NCBI GenBank assembly: GCA_047921075.1
Contig: JBLRWS010000038.1
Location: 1-24,770, forward strand
From: JBLRWS01 sp047921075
Lineage (GTDB): Bacteria; Bacteroidota; Rhodothermia; Balneolales; Balneolaceae
Reading direction: 5' to 3'
Length of the DNA: 24,770 nucleotides
A program made the position numbers and the translations under genes. The notes under the pieces are model-generated. The model was given only the letters and a program-made list of their open reading frames with translations, had not been told where the DNA came from and did not search any database. Shown here piece by piece: positions 1 to 7,578 of this stretch. The stretch's first letter is position 1. The number at the start of each line of letters is the position of its first letter.

Positions 1-7
1 TAAGTAG

Positions 8-80
<73 letters not shown>

Positions 81-129
81 ATATATAATCTTTTCAGTAA
101 ATTCACATCGCTTAGAATTCAAAACTTCC

Positions 130-159
130 AAAAAAACCTGATCGGGTTATGAGCCCGAT
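130..159 (-). terminator. Possible intrinsic terminator formed by the tRNA remnant
   Basis: On the minus strand the anticodon-arm hairpin ATCGGG-CTCATAA-CCCGAT is followed after four bases (CAGG) by seven T residues (130-136). That is the layout of a Rho-independent terminator, though the stem is short. If active, it would stop transcription coming from upstream before the intact initiator tRNA. Confidence 0.45.
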
Positions 160-190
160 GATCCGCCTCAGGCGGATGCTCCACCCCGCG
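142..190 (-). pseudogene. Truncated initiator tRNA copy with D arm replaced by a hairpin
   Basis: Read on the minus strand, the first 14 bases (CGCGGGGTGGAGCA) and the 17-base anticodon arm (TCGGGCTCATAACCCGA) match the intact tRNA at 8-80. Between them the rest of the D arm is replaced by a palindromic insert at 161-177. The variable region, T arm and 3' acceptor strand are absent, so it cannot be a working tRNA. It lies about 60 bases upstream of the intact gene in the same orientation, so a tandem duplication followed by decay is the simplest origin. The anticodon hairpin is followed by seven T residues, see the terminator entry. Confidence 0.85.
161..177. repeat. GC-rich palindrome inside the tRNA remnant
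   Basis: ATCCGCC-TCA-GGCGGAT is a perfect 7-bp inverted repeat with a 3-base loop. It sits exactly where the tRNA copy loses its D loop. Short palindromes of this kind occur as dispersed REP-like elements in many genomes. I see no second copy in this window, so its repeat status is inferred from form only. Confidence 0.6.
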
Positions 191-338
191 ATGTTGTAGA
201 ACAGAAATATAACGCTTTTACCCATCCGATGTCAACTTTTAAACTGTTATTTATTGCTTCTTTTCGTGACCTTCGGCTCAACAATTTCTATATTTACGCT
301 CTATTCCACACTTCATAACCGGCTATACCCATCTATAC

Positions 339-1598
339 ATGATTACATCCCAGCAAGCCATCGATCTTGAACATCATTACGGCGCTCATAATTACCATCC
401 ACTCCCGGTCGTTCTTGCAAAAGGTGAGGGTGTATACGTGTGGGATCCCGAGGGAAACCGCTACTTCGATTTTCTGTCGGCCTACTCGGCGGTCAATCAG
501 GGGCACTGCCATCCGGCAATTATTAAAGCCCTTACAAAACAGGCGCAAACGCTCACCCTTACCTCCCGTGCATTTTACAATAACGTGCTTGGGGAGTTTG
601 AAGCGTATTTGAGTGAGCGCTTTGGATTTGAACGAGTGCTGCCGATGAATACCGGCGCCGAAGGTGTTGAAACCGCCATCAAAATAACCAGAAAGTGGGC
701 GTACGAGGTGAAGGGAATTGCACCCGATGCGGCAAAAATTGTCGTCTGCAACAACAACTTCCACGGTCGAACCACCACCGTGATTTCATTTTCGGATGAT
801 GCCGGGGCCAAAGGCAATTTCGGGCCATTCACACCCGGATTTATTAAAGTGGCCTACAACGATATCGAACAGTTGGAACTGGCGTTTGCCAATGAACAGG
901 TGGCCGGCTTTTTAGTGGAGCCGATACAGGGTGAAGCGGGCGTAATGGTGCCCGATGATAACTATCTGAAACAGGCCCGTGCGCTGTGCGATCAATACAA
1001 TGTGCTGCTAATTGCAGATGAGATCCAGACCGGGATCGCCCGAACCGGCAGCCTGCTCGCTTCATGTGGCAATTGCACATGCACCGCAACCTGCGAGCGT
1101 CAGCCGGCCACCTATGTGCGTCCCGATGTTCTAATCCTTGGCAAGGCGCTCTCGGGTGGCGTCTATCCGGTTTCGGCCGTATTGGCTGATGAGGATATCA
1201 TGAAGGTCATTCAGCCCGGGCAGCATGGATCAACGTTTGGGGGCAATCCACTTGCAGCCAAAGTGGCCATGGCCGCCCTCGATGTAGTGGAGCGTGAATA
1301 CCTTGCCCAGAATGCCCGAACATTGGGCGTACTGTTCCGAAACGAGATGGAAGCTTTAAAATCGGAGTGTTCGCTGATCAAAACAGTTCGTGGCAAGGGA
1401 TTGCTAAACGCCGTCGAGATTAACGATACACCCGAAAGCTCAACCGCATGGGATTTGTGTGTAGCTCTTAAAAATAACGGGCTTCTGGCCAAACCGACTC
1501 ACGGAAACATCATCCGGTTTGCACCGCCGCTTGTTATGACAGAGAAGCAGCTGCGTGAGTGTATCTCCATCATCCGGCAGACGTTTTTGGCTTTTTAA
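339..1598 (+). CDS. rocD: Ornithine aminotransferase with cysteine-rich insert
   Basis: A 419-residue class III PLP enzyme, the usual length for ornithine delta-aminotransferase. It transfers the delta-amino group of ornithine to 2-oxoglutarate, giving glutamate semialdehyde, which cyclises to pyrroline-5-carboxylate and links arginine/ornithine with proline and glutamate. Visible motifs are NTGAEGVETA (104-113), NNNFHGRT (138-145), EPIQGE (194-199), ADEIQTG with Asp227 for the pyridine nitrogen, and GKALSGG with PLP-binding Lys269. After the ADEIQTG segment, Cys243, 246, 248 and 252 form a C-x2-C-x-C-x3-C cluster before YVRPDVLILGK; most family members lack such a run there. Whether it binds metal is unknown. 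No Shine-Dalgarno precedes the ATG. The next gene, 128 bases downstream, is a lysine aminotransferase of the same fold, suggesting a shared role in basic amino-acid turnover. Confidence 0.93.
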   Translation: MITSQQAIDLEHHYGAHNYHPLPVVLAKGEGVYVWDPEGNRYFDFLSAYSAVNQGHCHPAIIKALTKQAQTLTLTSRAFYNNVLGEFEAYLSERFGFERVLPMNTGAEGVETAIKITRKWAYEVKGIAPDAAKIVVCNNNFHGRTTTVISFSDDAGAKGNFGPFTPGFIKVAYNDIEQLELAFANEQVAGFLVEPIQGEAGVMVPDDNYLKQARALCDQYNVLLIADEIQTGIARTGSLLASCGNCTCTATCERQPATYVRPDVLILGKALSGGVYPVSAVLADEDIMKVIQPGQHGSTFGGNPLAAKVAMAALDVVEREYLAQNARTLGVLFRNEMEALKSECSLIKTVRGKGLLNAVEINDTPESSTAWDLCVALKNNGLLAKPTHGNIIRFAPPLVMTEKQLRECISIIRQTFLAF

Positions 1599-1726
1599 AA
1601 CCGCCGGACCGTTTACCCAGCCTGCACCTAAAAAATGTATCACTGTACTATAAAATCACTTGAGTCTGAGGCTTCAATTAGCCACCTTTCCATATACATA
1701 ACCATTCATTTATAAAGACGCCGCCG

Positions 1727-3070
1727 ATGTCGAACCTCGTGGAACCAGCTGATGTACGCTCAACTCTGAAAAAACACATTCTTGCCGACGGATATGAGTT
1801 AATCCTTGATCTGAAGAAAAGTCGTGGCGCATATCTACATGATGCGCGCACCGGAAAGGATTATCTCGATTTCTTCACTTTTTTTGCATCCAACCCACTG
1901 GGTATGAATCATGAACGGCTGGCCGGCGATGATGCATTTATTCAGAAACTGGGTGAAGCCGCCATCAACAAACCGTCTAATTCGGATGTGTATACCGAAG
2001 AGATGGCCCATTTTGTGGAGACATTTTCGCGCGTGGGTATCCCCGATTACATGCCGTATGCATTTTTCATTTCCGGAGGCGCCCTGGCGGTTGAAAATGC
2101 CCTGAAGGTGGCGTTTGACTGGAAAGTGCAGAAGAATTTTAAGAAAGGGTATCGGCAGGAGAAAGGGCACAAAGTGCTGCACTTCGACAAAGCCTTTCAC
2201 GGCCGCAGCGGGTACACCATGTCGCTCACCAATACCGATCCCAAGAAGGTAAAGTACTTTCCGAAATTTGACTGGCCGCGCATCCACAACCCTGTCGTTC
2301 GCTTTCCACTCGATAAGGAGAACCTTGAGCATGTAATTGAACAGGAACATCTGGCGCTGGCACAGGCGCGCCAGGCGTTTGAAACACACAAAGATGACAT
2401 CGCCTGCATCCTGCTCGAACCCATTCAGGGAGAAGGGGGCGACAACCATTTCCGGCCGGAGTTTCATCAGGCGCTGCGTGATTTAGCCGACGAACATGAG
2501 GCCCTCCTGATTTACGATGAGGTACAAACCGGAGTGGGCCTCACCGGAAAATTCTGGTGCCATGAGCATTATGTGAAACCCGATATTCTGGCGTTTGGCA
2601 AAAAAGCGCAGGTATGCGGTATTCTTGCCGGCCGGCGCATCGATGATATTGATACTCACTGCTTTAAAGTGTCATCACGCATCAACTCCACATGGGGAGG
2701 CAATCTGGTGGATATGGTTCGGTTTGATCGTATTTTGGAAGTGATTGAAGAGGACAACCTTGTGGATCATGCAGCGGCCACTGGCAGCTATCTGCAACAA
2801 CAGCTTGAAGCGTGGGCTGACGAGGAAGAGCACCTTCGTAACCCACGCGGAAAGGGACTTTTCTGCGCGATCGATCTGCCCGACAGCCATAGCCGGGATG
2901 CCGTTGTTAAGCAGTGCTTCGAAAACGAACTCATGATTTTGGGCTGCGGCGACCGTTCTGTCCGCTTTCGTCCGCCGCTCACCATTCAACAAGATGAACT
3001 CGATCGCGGGCTCGAGATTCTCCGGAAAAGCTATCGCCAGGCATTGAATAAATGCCCGATTGCAAGTTAG
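1727..3070 (+). CDS. lat: L-lysine 6-aminotransferase
   Basis: A 447-residue class III aminotransferase of the lysine epsilon-aminotransferase family, the type described as Rv3290c in Mycobacterium. It converts lysine and 2-oxoglutarate to aminoadipate semialdehyde (cyclising to piperideine-6-carboxylate) and glutamate. Family hallmarks are FFASNPLGMNH (52-62), FHGRSGYT (157-164), EPIQGEGGDNHFRPEF (231-246), YDEVQTG (263-269), the active-site stretch FGKKAQVCG (290-298) with Lys292 the probable PLP lysine by alignment, and the WGGNLVDMVR segment (323-332). The product could feed lysine degradation or aminoadipate formation; no dehydrogenase or reductase for the semialdehyde is in this window. 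It lies behind rocD on the same strand, and the 128-base gap leaves open a separate promoter. It faces the SDR gene tail to tail, 49 bases away. Confidence 0.9.
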   Translation: MSNLVEPADVRSTLKKHILADGYELILDLKKSRGAYLHDARTGKDYLDFFTFFASNPLGMNHERLAGDDAFIQKLGEAAINKPSNSDVYTEEMAHFVETFSRVGIPDYMPYAFFISGGALAVENALKVAFDWKVQKNFKKGYRQEKGHKVLHFDKAFHGRSGYTMSLTNTDPKKVKYFPKFDWPRIHNPVVRFPLDKENLEHVIEQEHLALAQARQAFETHKDDIACILLEPIQGEGGDNHFRPEFHQALRDLADEHEALLIYDEVQTGVGLTGKFWCHEHYVKPDILAFGKKAQVCGILAGRRIDDIDTHCFKVSSRINSTWGGNLVDMVRFDRILEVIEEDNLVDHAAATGSYLQQQLEAWADEEEHLRNPRGKGLFCAIDLPDSHSRDAVVKQCFENELMILGCGDRSVRFRPPLTIQQDELDRGLEILRKSYRQALNKCPIAS

Positions 3071-3119
3071 TTTCTACAATTTGCCCGGGCCGCCCTGTTC
3101 GGTAATTATCTGATTTGGA

Positions 3120-3839
3120 TCAGACCATTTGATGCGATTCGGGCTGAATCACAATCTCATTGAGTACGGACTGTCCGGGTTGTGAAGCCGCGTAGTATAC
3201 CGCTTTCGCCACCTCTGCGGGCGAGAGCATTTTCTCTTTTTGAACCCGCATCTCTACCCTTTCATTGTCCCAGAAATCCGTTGCCACACCGCCAAGATAG
3301 AGCAGAGAGAATTTTACATCGCCCCGGCGAAACTCCTCAACCAGTGCTTTGGTAAAGCCGGTAACCGCATACTTGGATGCAGAGTAGACCGATGTGTTCT
3401 TCATCACCGATTTACCCAGGATGCCGGGAAACATAATAATACGCCCTTTTTTGTTGGTGGCCATATAGCGGGCAACCGCCTGAGTTACTAAAAAAGTGCC
3501 GTAGACATTTACATCAAACACCTCTTTTGCGTGTTCCGGTTTGATGTCGAGCAGGGGCTGGATGAGCCCGGTACCGAAGGCATTAACCAGCACATCGATG
3601 CCGCCCAAATTCTGTTCCACTTCCCGCACCATAGAGGAGACGGAGGCGAGGTCGGTTACATCTACCTCAATAACAAACGCCTCTCCACCGGCATCGTTCA
3701 TTGCTTTCGCTTTTTCTTCGGCTTTTGTTTTATTGCGAGCTGCCAGCACTACCTTGGCGCCGGCTTTTGCAAAAAGGTCGGCCGAGGCCTGCCCGATTCC
3801 GCCCGACCCGCCAACAATGAGTACTACTTGATCGTCCAT
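3120..3839 (-). CDS. SDR-family oxidoreductase with atypical active site
   Basis: A 239-residue classical short-chain dehydrogenase/reductase, cytosolic and NAD(P)-dependent by family. The nucleotide motif is GGSGGIG (10-16), and Arg35 after the second strand would favour NADP. The catalytic YSASK places Tyr152 and Lys156. Two normally conserved positions differ: the NNAG motif reads NAFG (86-89), and the catalytic serine expected 13 residues before the tyrosine is Gly139 within MFPGILGK. Asn111 of the active-site tetrad is present in DVNVYG. The substrate cannot be told from sequence. It lies 78 bases behind purL on the same strand, and an 8-bp hairpin abuts its ATG (see separate entry). Confident as SDR, not as to substrate or activity. 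Confidence 0.88.
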   Translation of the reverse strand: MDDQVVLIVGGSGGIGQASADLFAKAGAKVVLAARNKTKAEEKAKAMNDAGGEAFVIEVDVTDLASVSSMVREVEQNLGGIDVLVNAFGTGLIQPLLDIKPEHAKEVFDVNVYGTFLVTQAVARYMATNKKGRIIMFPGILGKSVMKNTSVYSASKYAVTGFTKALVEEFRRGDVKFSLLYLGGVATDFWDNERVEMRVQKEKMLSPAEVAKAVYYAASQPGQSVLNEIVIQPESHQMV

Positions 3840-3874
3840 AGAAGGTGTTTTTTGTTTTCAAAATTTCACCTTCT
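3840..3874 (-). promoter_or_regulatory. Hairpin abutting the SDR start codon
   Basis: In the minus-strand transcript AGAAGGTG is separated by 19 A/T-rich bases from its exact complement CACCTTCT, and the ATG follows with no gap. The 8-bp stem would place the initiation region next to a stable helix. This could dampen or regulate translation, or be chance. The stem is seen directly; the function is inferred. Confidence 0.4.
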
Positions 3875-3891
3875 CAAAACAAGTACGCGCC

Positions 3892-3915
3892 GATTTCGTT
3901 CAGTGTGTCGAAATC
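3892..3915. repeat. Inverted repeat just behind purL
   Basis: GATTTCG and CGAAATC form a perfect 7-bp stem around a 10-base loop, two bases beyond the purL stop codon. It has no T-run, so it is not a standard terminator, but it could protect the purL mRNA end or attenuate read-through to the SDR gene. Confidence 0.4.
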
Positions 3916-3917
3916 AT

Positions 3918-6164
3918 TTATGCCGACTGCTGCTCCATCGCTTTGGGAATAGCCGTTTCGTACGGTACGGCAAGCTCCTCTACCGCAACCGATAACAACC
4001 CGGAAATTGTGAGCGTATTACCTCCTGTTGAGCCAAGCTTCACAGCGGGTATACCGGCCGCAGCCAGGTGCTTCTCCAGTTCTTTTTCCCCGCCGGATCT
4101 GGACGTAACCAGCACGCCTGATTGCGCCTCGCTAAACAGTTTTTCATGCTCGGAGCCGTTCAGCTCATCCAGGGTCACGTCTGCACCTAACCCAGAGTGG
4201 ATCGCCATTTCAGCCAGGGCTGTAGCCAGTCCACCATCAGAAAGGTCGTGCGCGGCCGTAACCATCTGCTTTTGAATGGCTCCGAGCAGAGCCTTCTGTA
4301 AATTTGCTTCGAACGGGAGGTCGATATCGGGTGTATCGCCTGCGGTGAGGCCAAAGATGGTACTCAGGTATTGCGAACCGCCCAACCCTTTGCGATCGGC
4401 ACCGAGGTAGTAAATCGTCTCCCCTTCTGCCTTGAAGGATGGCGTCATTACATGCTTTTCGACGTCATCCACAATACCCAGCATGCCAATAACCGGTGTC
4501 GGGAAAATAGCTCCGTTCGGATTCTCGTTGTACAAGCTCACATTACCACCGGTTACCGGCGTATTCAGTGCGCGGCATGCATCTCCCATCCCGCCCAAAG
4601 CTTCCCTGAACGTCCAATAGACCTCCGGCTTATGAGGGTTACCGAAGTTCAGGCAGTTTGTAACCGCTACCGGGCGTGCCCCGCTGCAAACCACATTCCG
4701 TGCCGATTCGGCTACGGCAATTTGCCCCCCTTTACGAGGGTTCAGGTACACGTAACGCCCGTTGCAATCGGTTTTGGCAGCCAGACCTTTTTTGGTTCCT
4801 TTGAGGCGGATTACACCCGAATTGGAATTCCCCGGGCCGTTTACGGTATTGGTCCGCACCATGGTATCGTACTGTTCGTGCACCCATCGTTTGGATGCAA
4901 TATTGGGAGAGGCCAGCAATTTACTGAGGGTATCGGCATGATCGGATGGATGGTCCAGCGACTCAATATCAAAATTTTGCACCTCATCCAGATAGGCCGG
5001 CCGTTTCGCGTCGCGCACATATTGCGGGGCTCCCCCACCGAGTACCAGCGATGCTGCCGGGATGTCTGCTTTTACCTCGCCGTCTTTGTGGTACGTAACG
5101 CGATCGCCCTGCACCACTTCACCGATCACCACCGCATTCAAATCCCACTTTTCGTACACTTCAATGATGTCCTGCTCACGGCCTTTCTCGGCAACAACCA
5201 ACATCCGCTCCTGACTTTCGCTAAGCAACAATTCATAGGCGCTCATTCCCTCTTCGCGCATCGGCACCTTATCGAGGTCAATACGCATTCCCTCTCCCCC
5301 TTTGGCTGCCATTTCGGAGGTAGAGCAAGCGATACCGGCGGCTCCCATATCCTGCATCCCGATAACCGCTCCCGTCTTCAACACTTCGAGACTGGCTTCC
5401 AGGAGCAGCTTTTCGGTAAATGGATCTCCCACCTGCACGCTGGGTCGTTTGGCCTCGCTCTCTTCGCTGATCTCCTCTGAGGCGAAGGTGGCTCCGTGTA
5501 TGCCGTCGCGGCCGGTGCTCGCCCCCACAATCAGTACCGGATTGCCAATTCCTTTGGAGATGGCGGAGGCGGTCTCTCCCACCTTCACAATGCCGATACT
5601 CATGGCGTTCACCAGTGGGTTGCCTTCGTAGGCTTCGTCAAAGTAGATCTCGCCGCCAATCACCGGCACACCAAACGAGTTGCCGTAGTCGGCAATGCCG
5701 CGCACCACACCATCCAGCAAATAACGCACACGGGGATTGTCCATAGAACCGAAGCGCAGCGAATTGAGCGAGGCAATTGGTCGGGCACCCATTGTAAAAA
5801 TATCGCGGTGAATACCGCCTACTCCGGTAGCTGCGCCCTGATACGGCTCAATGGCCGAGGGATGATTGTGACTCTCTACCTTAAATGCACACGCCAATCC
5901 ATCACCGATATCCACAAGTCCGGCGTTCTCCTCACCGGCTTCAACCAGCAGCTGATCTCCTTTTCGGGGTAATTTTTTAATTTCAATGATGGAGTTTTTG
6001 TACGAACAGTGCTCACTCCACATCACCGAATAGACCCCAAGCTCCGTAAAGGTGGGAACACGCCCAAGAACATCACTGATGTTGGTAAACTCCTCTTCAG
6101 AGAGTCCGTGTTCAATGGCCAGGTCGAGGGTTACGTCGGGTTCTTTTAGCGGTTGATTGCTCAT
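3918..6164 (-). CDS. purL: Phosphoribosylformylglycinamidine synthase subunit PurL
   Basis: A 748-residue PurL of the short (three-subunit) type. With PurQ as glutaminase and PurS as linker it makes FGAM from FGAR, ATP and glutamine-derived ammonia in purine synthesis. N-terminal signatures include WSEHCSYKNS (49-58) with the conserved His52 and FKVESHNHPSAIEPYQGAATG (94-114). Two AIR-synthetase-like halves follow, the second with NCLNFGNP and the AAHDLSDGGLA signature. The length matches the roughly 740-residue small form rather than the 1,300-residue fused form. I start at ATG 6164; the frame is open to a TTG at 6212, but that codon overlaps a likely -7 element and would add 16 unconserved residues. 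PurS and PurQ are not in the window. A HAD phosphatase precedes it by 73 bases. Confidence 0.95.
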   Translation of the reverse strand: MSNQPLKEPDVTLDLAIEHGLSEEEFTNISDVLGRVPTFTELGVYSVMWSEHCSYKNSIIEIKKLPRKGDQLLVEAGEENAGLVDIGDGLACAFKVESHNHPSAIEPYQGAATGVGGIHRDIFTMGARPIASLNSLRFGSMDNPRVRYLLDGVVRGIADYGNSFGVPVIGGEIYFDEAYEGNPLVNAMSIGIVKVGETASAISKGIGNPVLIVGASTGRDGIHGATFASEEISEESEAKRPSVQVGDPFTEKLLLEASLEVLKTGAVIGMQDMGAAGIACSTSEMAAKGGEGMRIDLDKVPMREEGMSAYELLLSESQERMLVVAEKGREQDIIEVYEKWDLNAVVIGEVVQGDRVTYHKDGEVKADIPAASLVLGGGAPQYVRDAKRPAYLDEVQNFDIESLDHPSDHADTLSKLLASPNIASKRWVHEQYDTMVRTNTVNGPGNSNSGVIRLKGTKKGLAAKTDCNGRYVYLNPRKGGQIAVAESARNVVCSGARPVAVTNCLNFGNPHKPEVYWTFREALGGMGDACRALNTPVTGGNVSLYNENPNGAIFPTPVIGMLGIVDDVEKHVMTPSFKAEGETIYYLGADRKGLGGSQYLSTIFGLTAGDTPDIDLPFEANLQKALLGAIQKQMVTAAHDLSDGGLATALAEMAIHSGLGADVTLDELNGSEHEKLFSEAQSGVLVTSRSGGEKELEKHLAAAGIPAVKLGSTGGNTLTISGLLSVAVEELAVPYETAIPKAMEQQSA

Positions 6165-6209
6165 GATACAATGGGCCGGTTTTTGGGTAAAATTTTCGGC
6201 AGGAAAATA

Positions 6210-6218
6210 CAAAAATTA
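6210..6218 (-). promoter_or_regulatory. Possible -7 element upstream of purL
   Basis: TAATTTTTG on the minus strand is close to the Bacteroidota -7 consensus TAnnTTTG (one extra T). It would start the mRNA about 30-40 bases before ATG 6164 and make the upstream TTG unusable. I found no convincing -33 TTG. Confidence 0.3.
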
Positions 6219-6237
6219 AGGCTCGGAAATGGAGCTT

Positions 6238-6939
6238 TTACGCCTGTTTGGATCGGAGCCAGCCCAACAGCTCGGGGAACGCCCCAAAGGTGAAGCTGGG
6301 CTGATAGTCTCCAGTGGTATCATCCGAGCCGGTAAACCAGGCGCACTGCCACCCGGCTCTGCACGCGCCGGTAACATCCGAGCTGTACGAGTCTCCCACA
6401 TACAGAATAGACGATCGATCGGTCTGGGCTCGCTCAGTAGCAACATCAAACACTTTAGGATGCGGTTTCATCACACCAAGCTCCTCGGTAATGAGAATGT
6501 GTGAGGTGGCACAGTGCAGCTCCATCTTTTCAACCTTACGCTGTTGTGTCTCCAGAAAGCCGTTGGTGATGATGCCTACCGGATAGGCCTTCGAGATGGC
6601 ACGGAATGCCGGCTCTGCACCCTCCATCCACCTCCAGTGGCGGCGATACTCGAGCATGTAGGCGTCTCCAATCGTATCACTGTTCCCGGCGTTTATACCC
6701 AGTGCCGTCATCGGGTTGCGAAAGCGCCGGTACTGCAGTTCCTGCCGTGTTATCTCCTGCTGTTGGTACGCTTCCCAAAGGCGCCCGTTCTCCTCTTTGT
6801 ACGCGGCTATCCAATCATCAAACGGCACCTGCTGTAGTGCCGGGTACGCCTGGTGGATGGCTCTCTGGGCCGTCTGTTCTGCGTAGCTATGATCGAGCAG
6901 CGTATTGTCCAGATCGAAGTAGATAAAGGCCGGCTTCAT
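6238..6939 (-). CDS. HAD-family hydrolase, YjjG-like nucleotidase type
   Basis: A 233-residue haloacid-dehalogenase phosphatase, subfamily IA, cytosolic. All four motifs are present: motif I FDLDNT (8-13) with nucleophile Asp9 and acid/base Asp11, motif II IITNG (123-127), motif III Lys158 in VMKPHPKVF, and motif IV VGDSYSSD (181-188). A helical cap of about 75 residues follows motif I, as in YjjG/YfnB-type house-cleaning 5'-nucleotidases that remove non-canonical or excess nucleoside monophosphates. Its position before purL fits nucleotide metabolism, but substrate prediction in this family is weak. I chose ATG 6939 because it immediately precedes the motif I strand; the longer frame would start at a GTG inside the OsmC gene. 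The ATG lies two bases after the OsmC-like gene stop, so translation is likely coupled. Confidence 0.85.
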   Translation of the reverse strand: MKPAFIYFDLDNTLLDHSYAEQTAQRAIHQAYPALQQVPFDDWIAAYKEENGRLWEAYQQQEITRQELQYRRFRNPMTALGINAGNSDTIGDAYMLEYRRHWRWMEGAEPAFRAISKAYPVGIITNGFLETQQRKVEKMELHCATSHILITEELGVMKPHPKVFDVATERAQTDRSSILYVGDSYSSDVTGACRAGWQCAWFTGSDDTTGDYQPSFTFGAFPELLGWLRSKQA

Positions 6940-6941
6940 AG

Positions 6942-7394
6942 CTACGCCTTGGGGTGTTTTTCGATGGCCGAGCGCATCTCGATGGTAGACTTCAAGGTGC
7001 GGTTTACAGGACACTTCTCTGCAATTTCGAGCAGCCGCTGCACCTGATCGTCATCCAGCTCCCCCTTCACGACAATCTCTTTCTCAATTTGATCGATTTT
7101 TGCACCCTTTTTCTCATCGCAATCTTCGCAATCATCAGCGTGGTCTTTAAAATGGCGCAGTTCCACGTAAATATCTTCCAGCGGCCACTCTTTTCGCGCC
7201 GCATACATTCGCAGGGTCATAGCGGTGCAAGTACCCAGGCTCATCAGCAGCAGATCGTACGGATCGGGCCCGGCATCCTGCCCACCAACCGAAGTGGGCT
7301 CATCAGCTATAATTTCATGGTTGCCGGCGGTGAGGGTTGTTTTATAGTTGTCGGAACCGAGGTGTACATGTACAATTTTTTTGGATGGTGCCAT
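6942..7394 (-). CDS. OsmC/Ohr-family peroxide-handling protein
   Basis: A 150-residue OsmC-like protein. The family forms homodimers in the cytosol and reduces organic or inorganic peroxides with a cysteine pair, though many members are untested. The two family cysteines are Cys56 in SLGTCTAMT and Cys128 in EKCPVNRT. PDPYDLLLMSLGTC matches the usual helix start and cysteine region. A second pair, Cys89 and Cys92 in DDCEDCDEKKG, sits in the connecting region and resembles a short metal-binding or redox turn; I believe this is a recurring variant in Bacteroidota homologues but could not check. A TAGGTTTG -7 element lies about 35 bases upstream. It is the first gene of a run with the HAD phosphatase, whose ATG follows its stop by two bases. 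Confidence 0.88.
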   Translation of the reverse strand: MAPSKKIVHVHLGSDNYKTTLTAGNHEIIADEPTSVGGQDAGPDPYDLLLMSLGTCTAMTLRMYAARKEWPLEDIYVELRHFKDHADDCEDCDEKKGAKIDQIEKEIVVKGELDDDQVQRLLEIAEKCPVNRTLKSTIEMRSAIEKHPKA

Positions 7395-7429
7395 GCTGCT
7401 GTATTTGTGATGGGTTCTTTTTTACGCTC

Positions 7430-7437
7430 CAAACCTA
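7430..7437 (-). promoter_or_regulatory. -7 promoter element of the OsmC-like gene
   Basis: TAGGTTTG on the minus strand is an exact match to the Bacteroidota -7 consensus TAnnTTTG and lies 36 bases before the ATG, a normal leader length. The -33 element is not clear; only a TTTTC is near the right place. An imperfect dyad lies just upstream. Confidence 0.45.
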
Positions 7438-7450
7438 TCACTTCCCGGCA

Positions 7451-7482
7451 TGAAAATCATCCCCGGCTGCCGGTTGATTTCA
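7451..7482. repeat. Imperfect inverted repeat upstream of the OsmC-like gene
   Basis: TGAAAATCA and TGATTTCA pair with one bulge, enclosing CCGG-CTG-CCGG. It covers the -33 region expected for the OsmC -7 element, so a repressor or activator site is possible, for example for a peroxide sensor. The structure is visible; the role is inferred. Confidence 0.35.
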
Positions 7483-7578
7483 ATGCACGGCAACGACGCT
7501 TAACGAAAAGCTAACACATTGGCCATGTTGGGTTAACAACGATCTGTTTTCTTTATAAAAAACATCATCTACTACCCT

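Noticed and set aside
1835..2467. 210-codon minus-strand frame inside lat
   Set aside because: Fully antisense to a conserved aminotransferase, with no family features or plausible start signal.
4371..5480. Long plus-strand open frame of 369 codons opposite purL
   Set aside because: It lies wholly antisense to the well-conserved purL gene, has no recognisable domain, and its composition is explained by the codon bias of the opposite strand.
6954..7514. 186-codon plus-strand frame across the OsmC-like gene and the divergent region
   Set aside because: Covers the OsmC coding strand in antisense and the promoter region; no recognisable protein.
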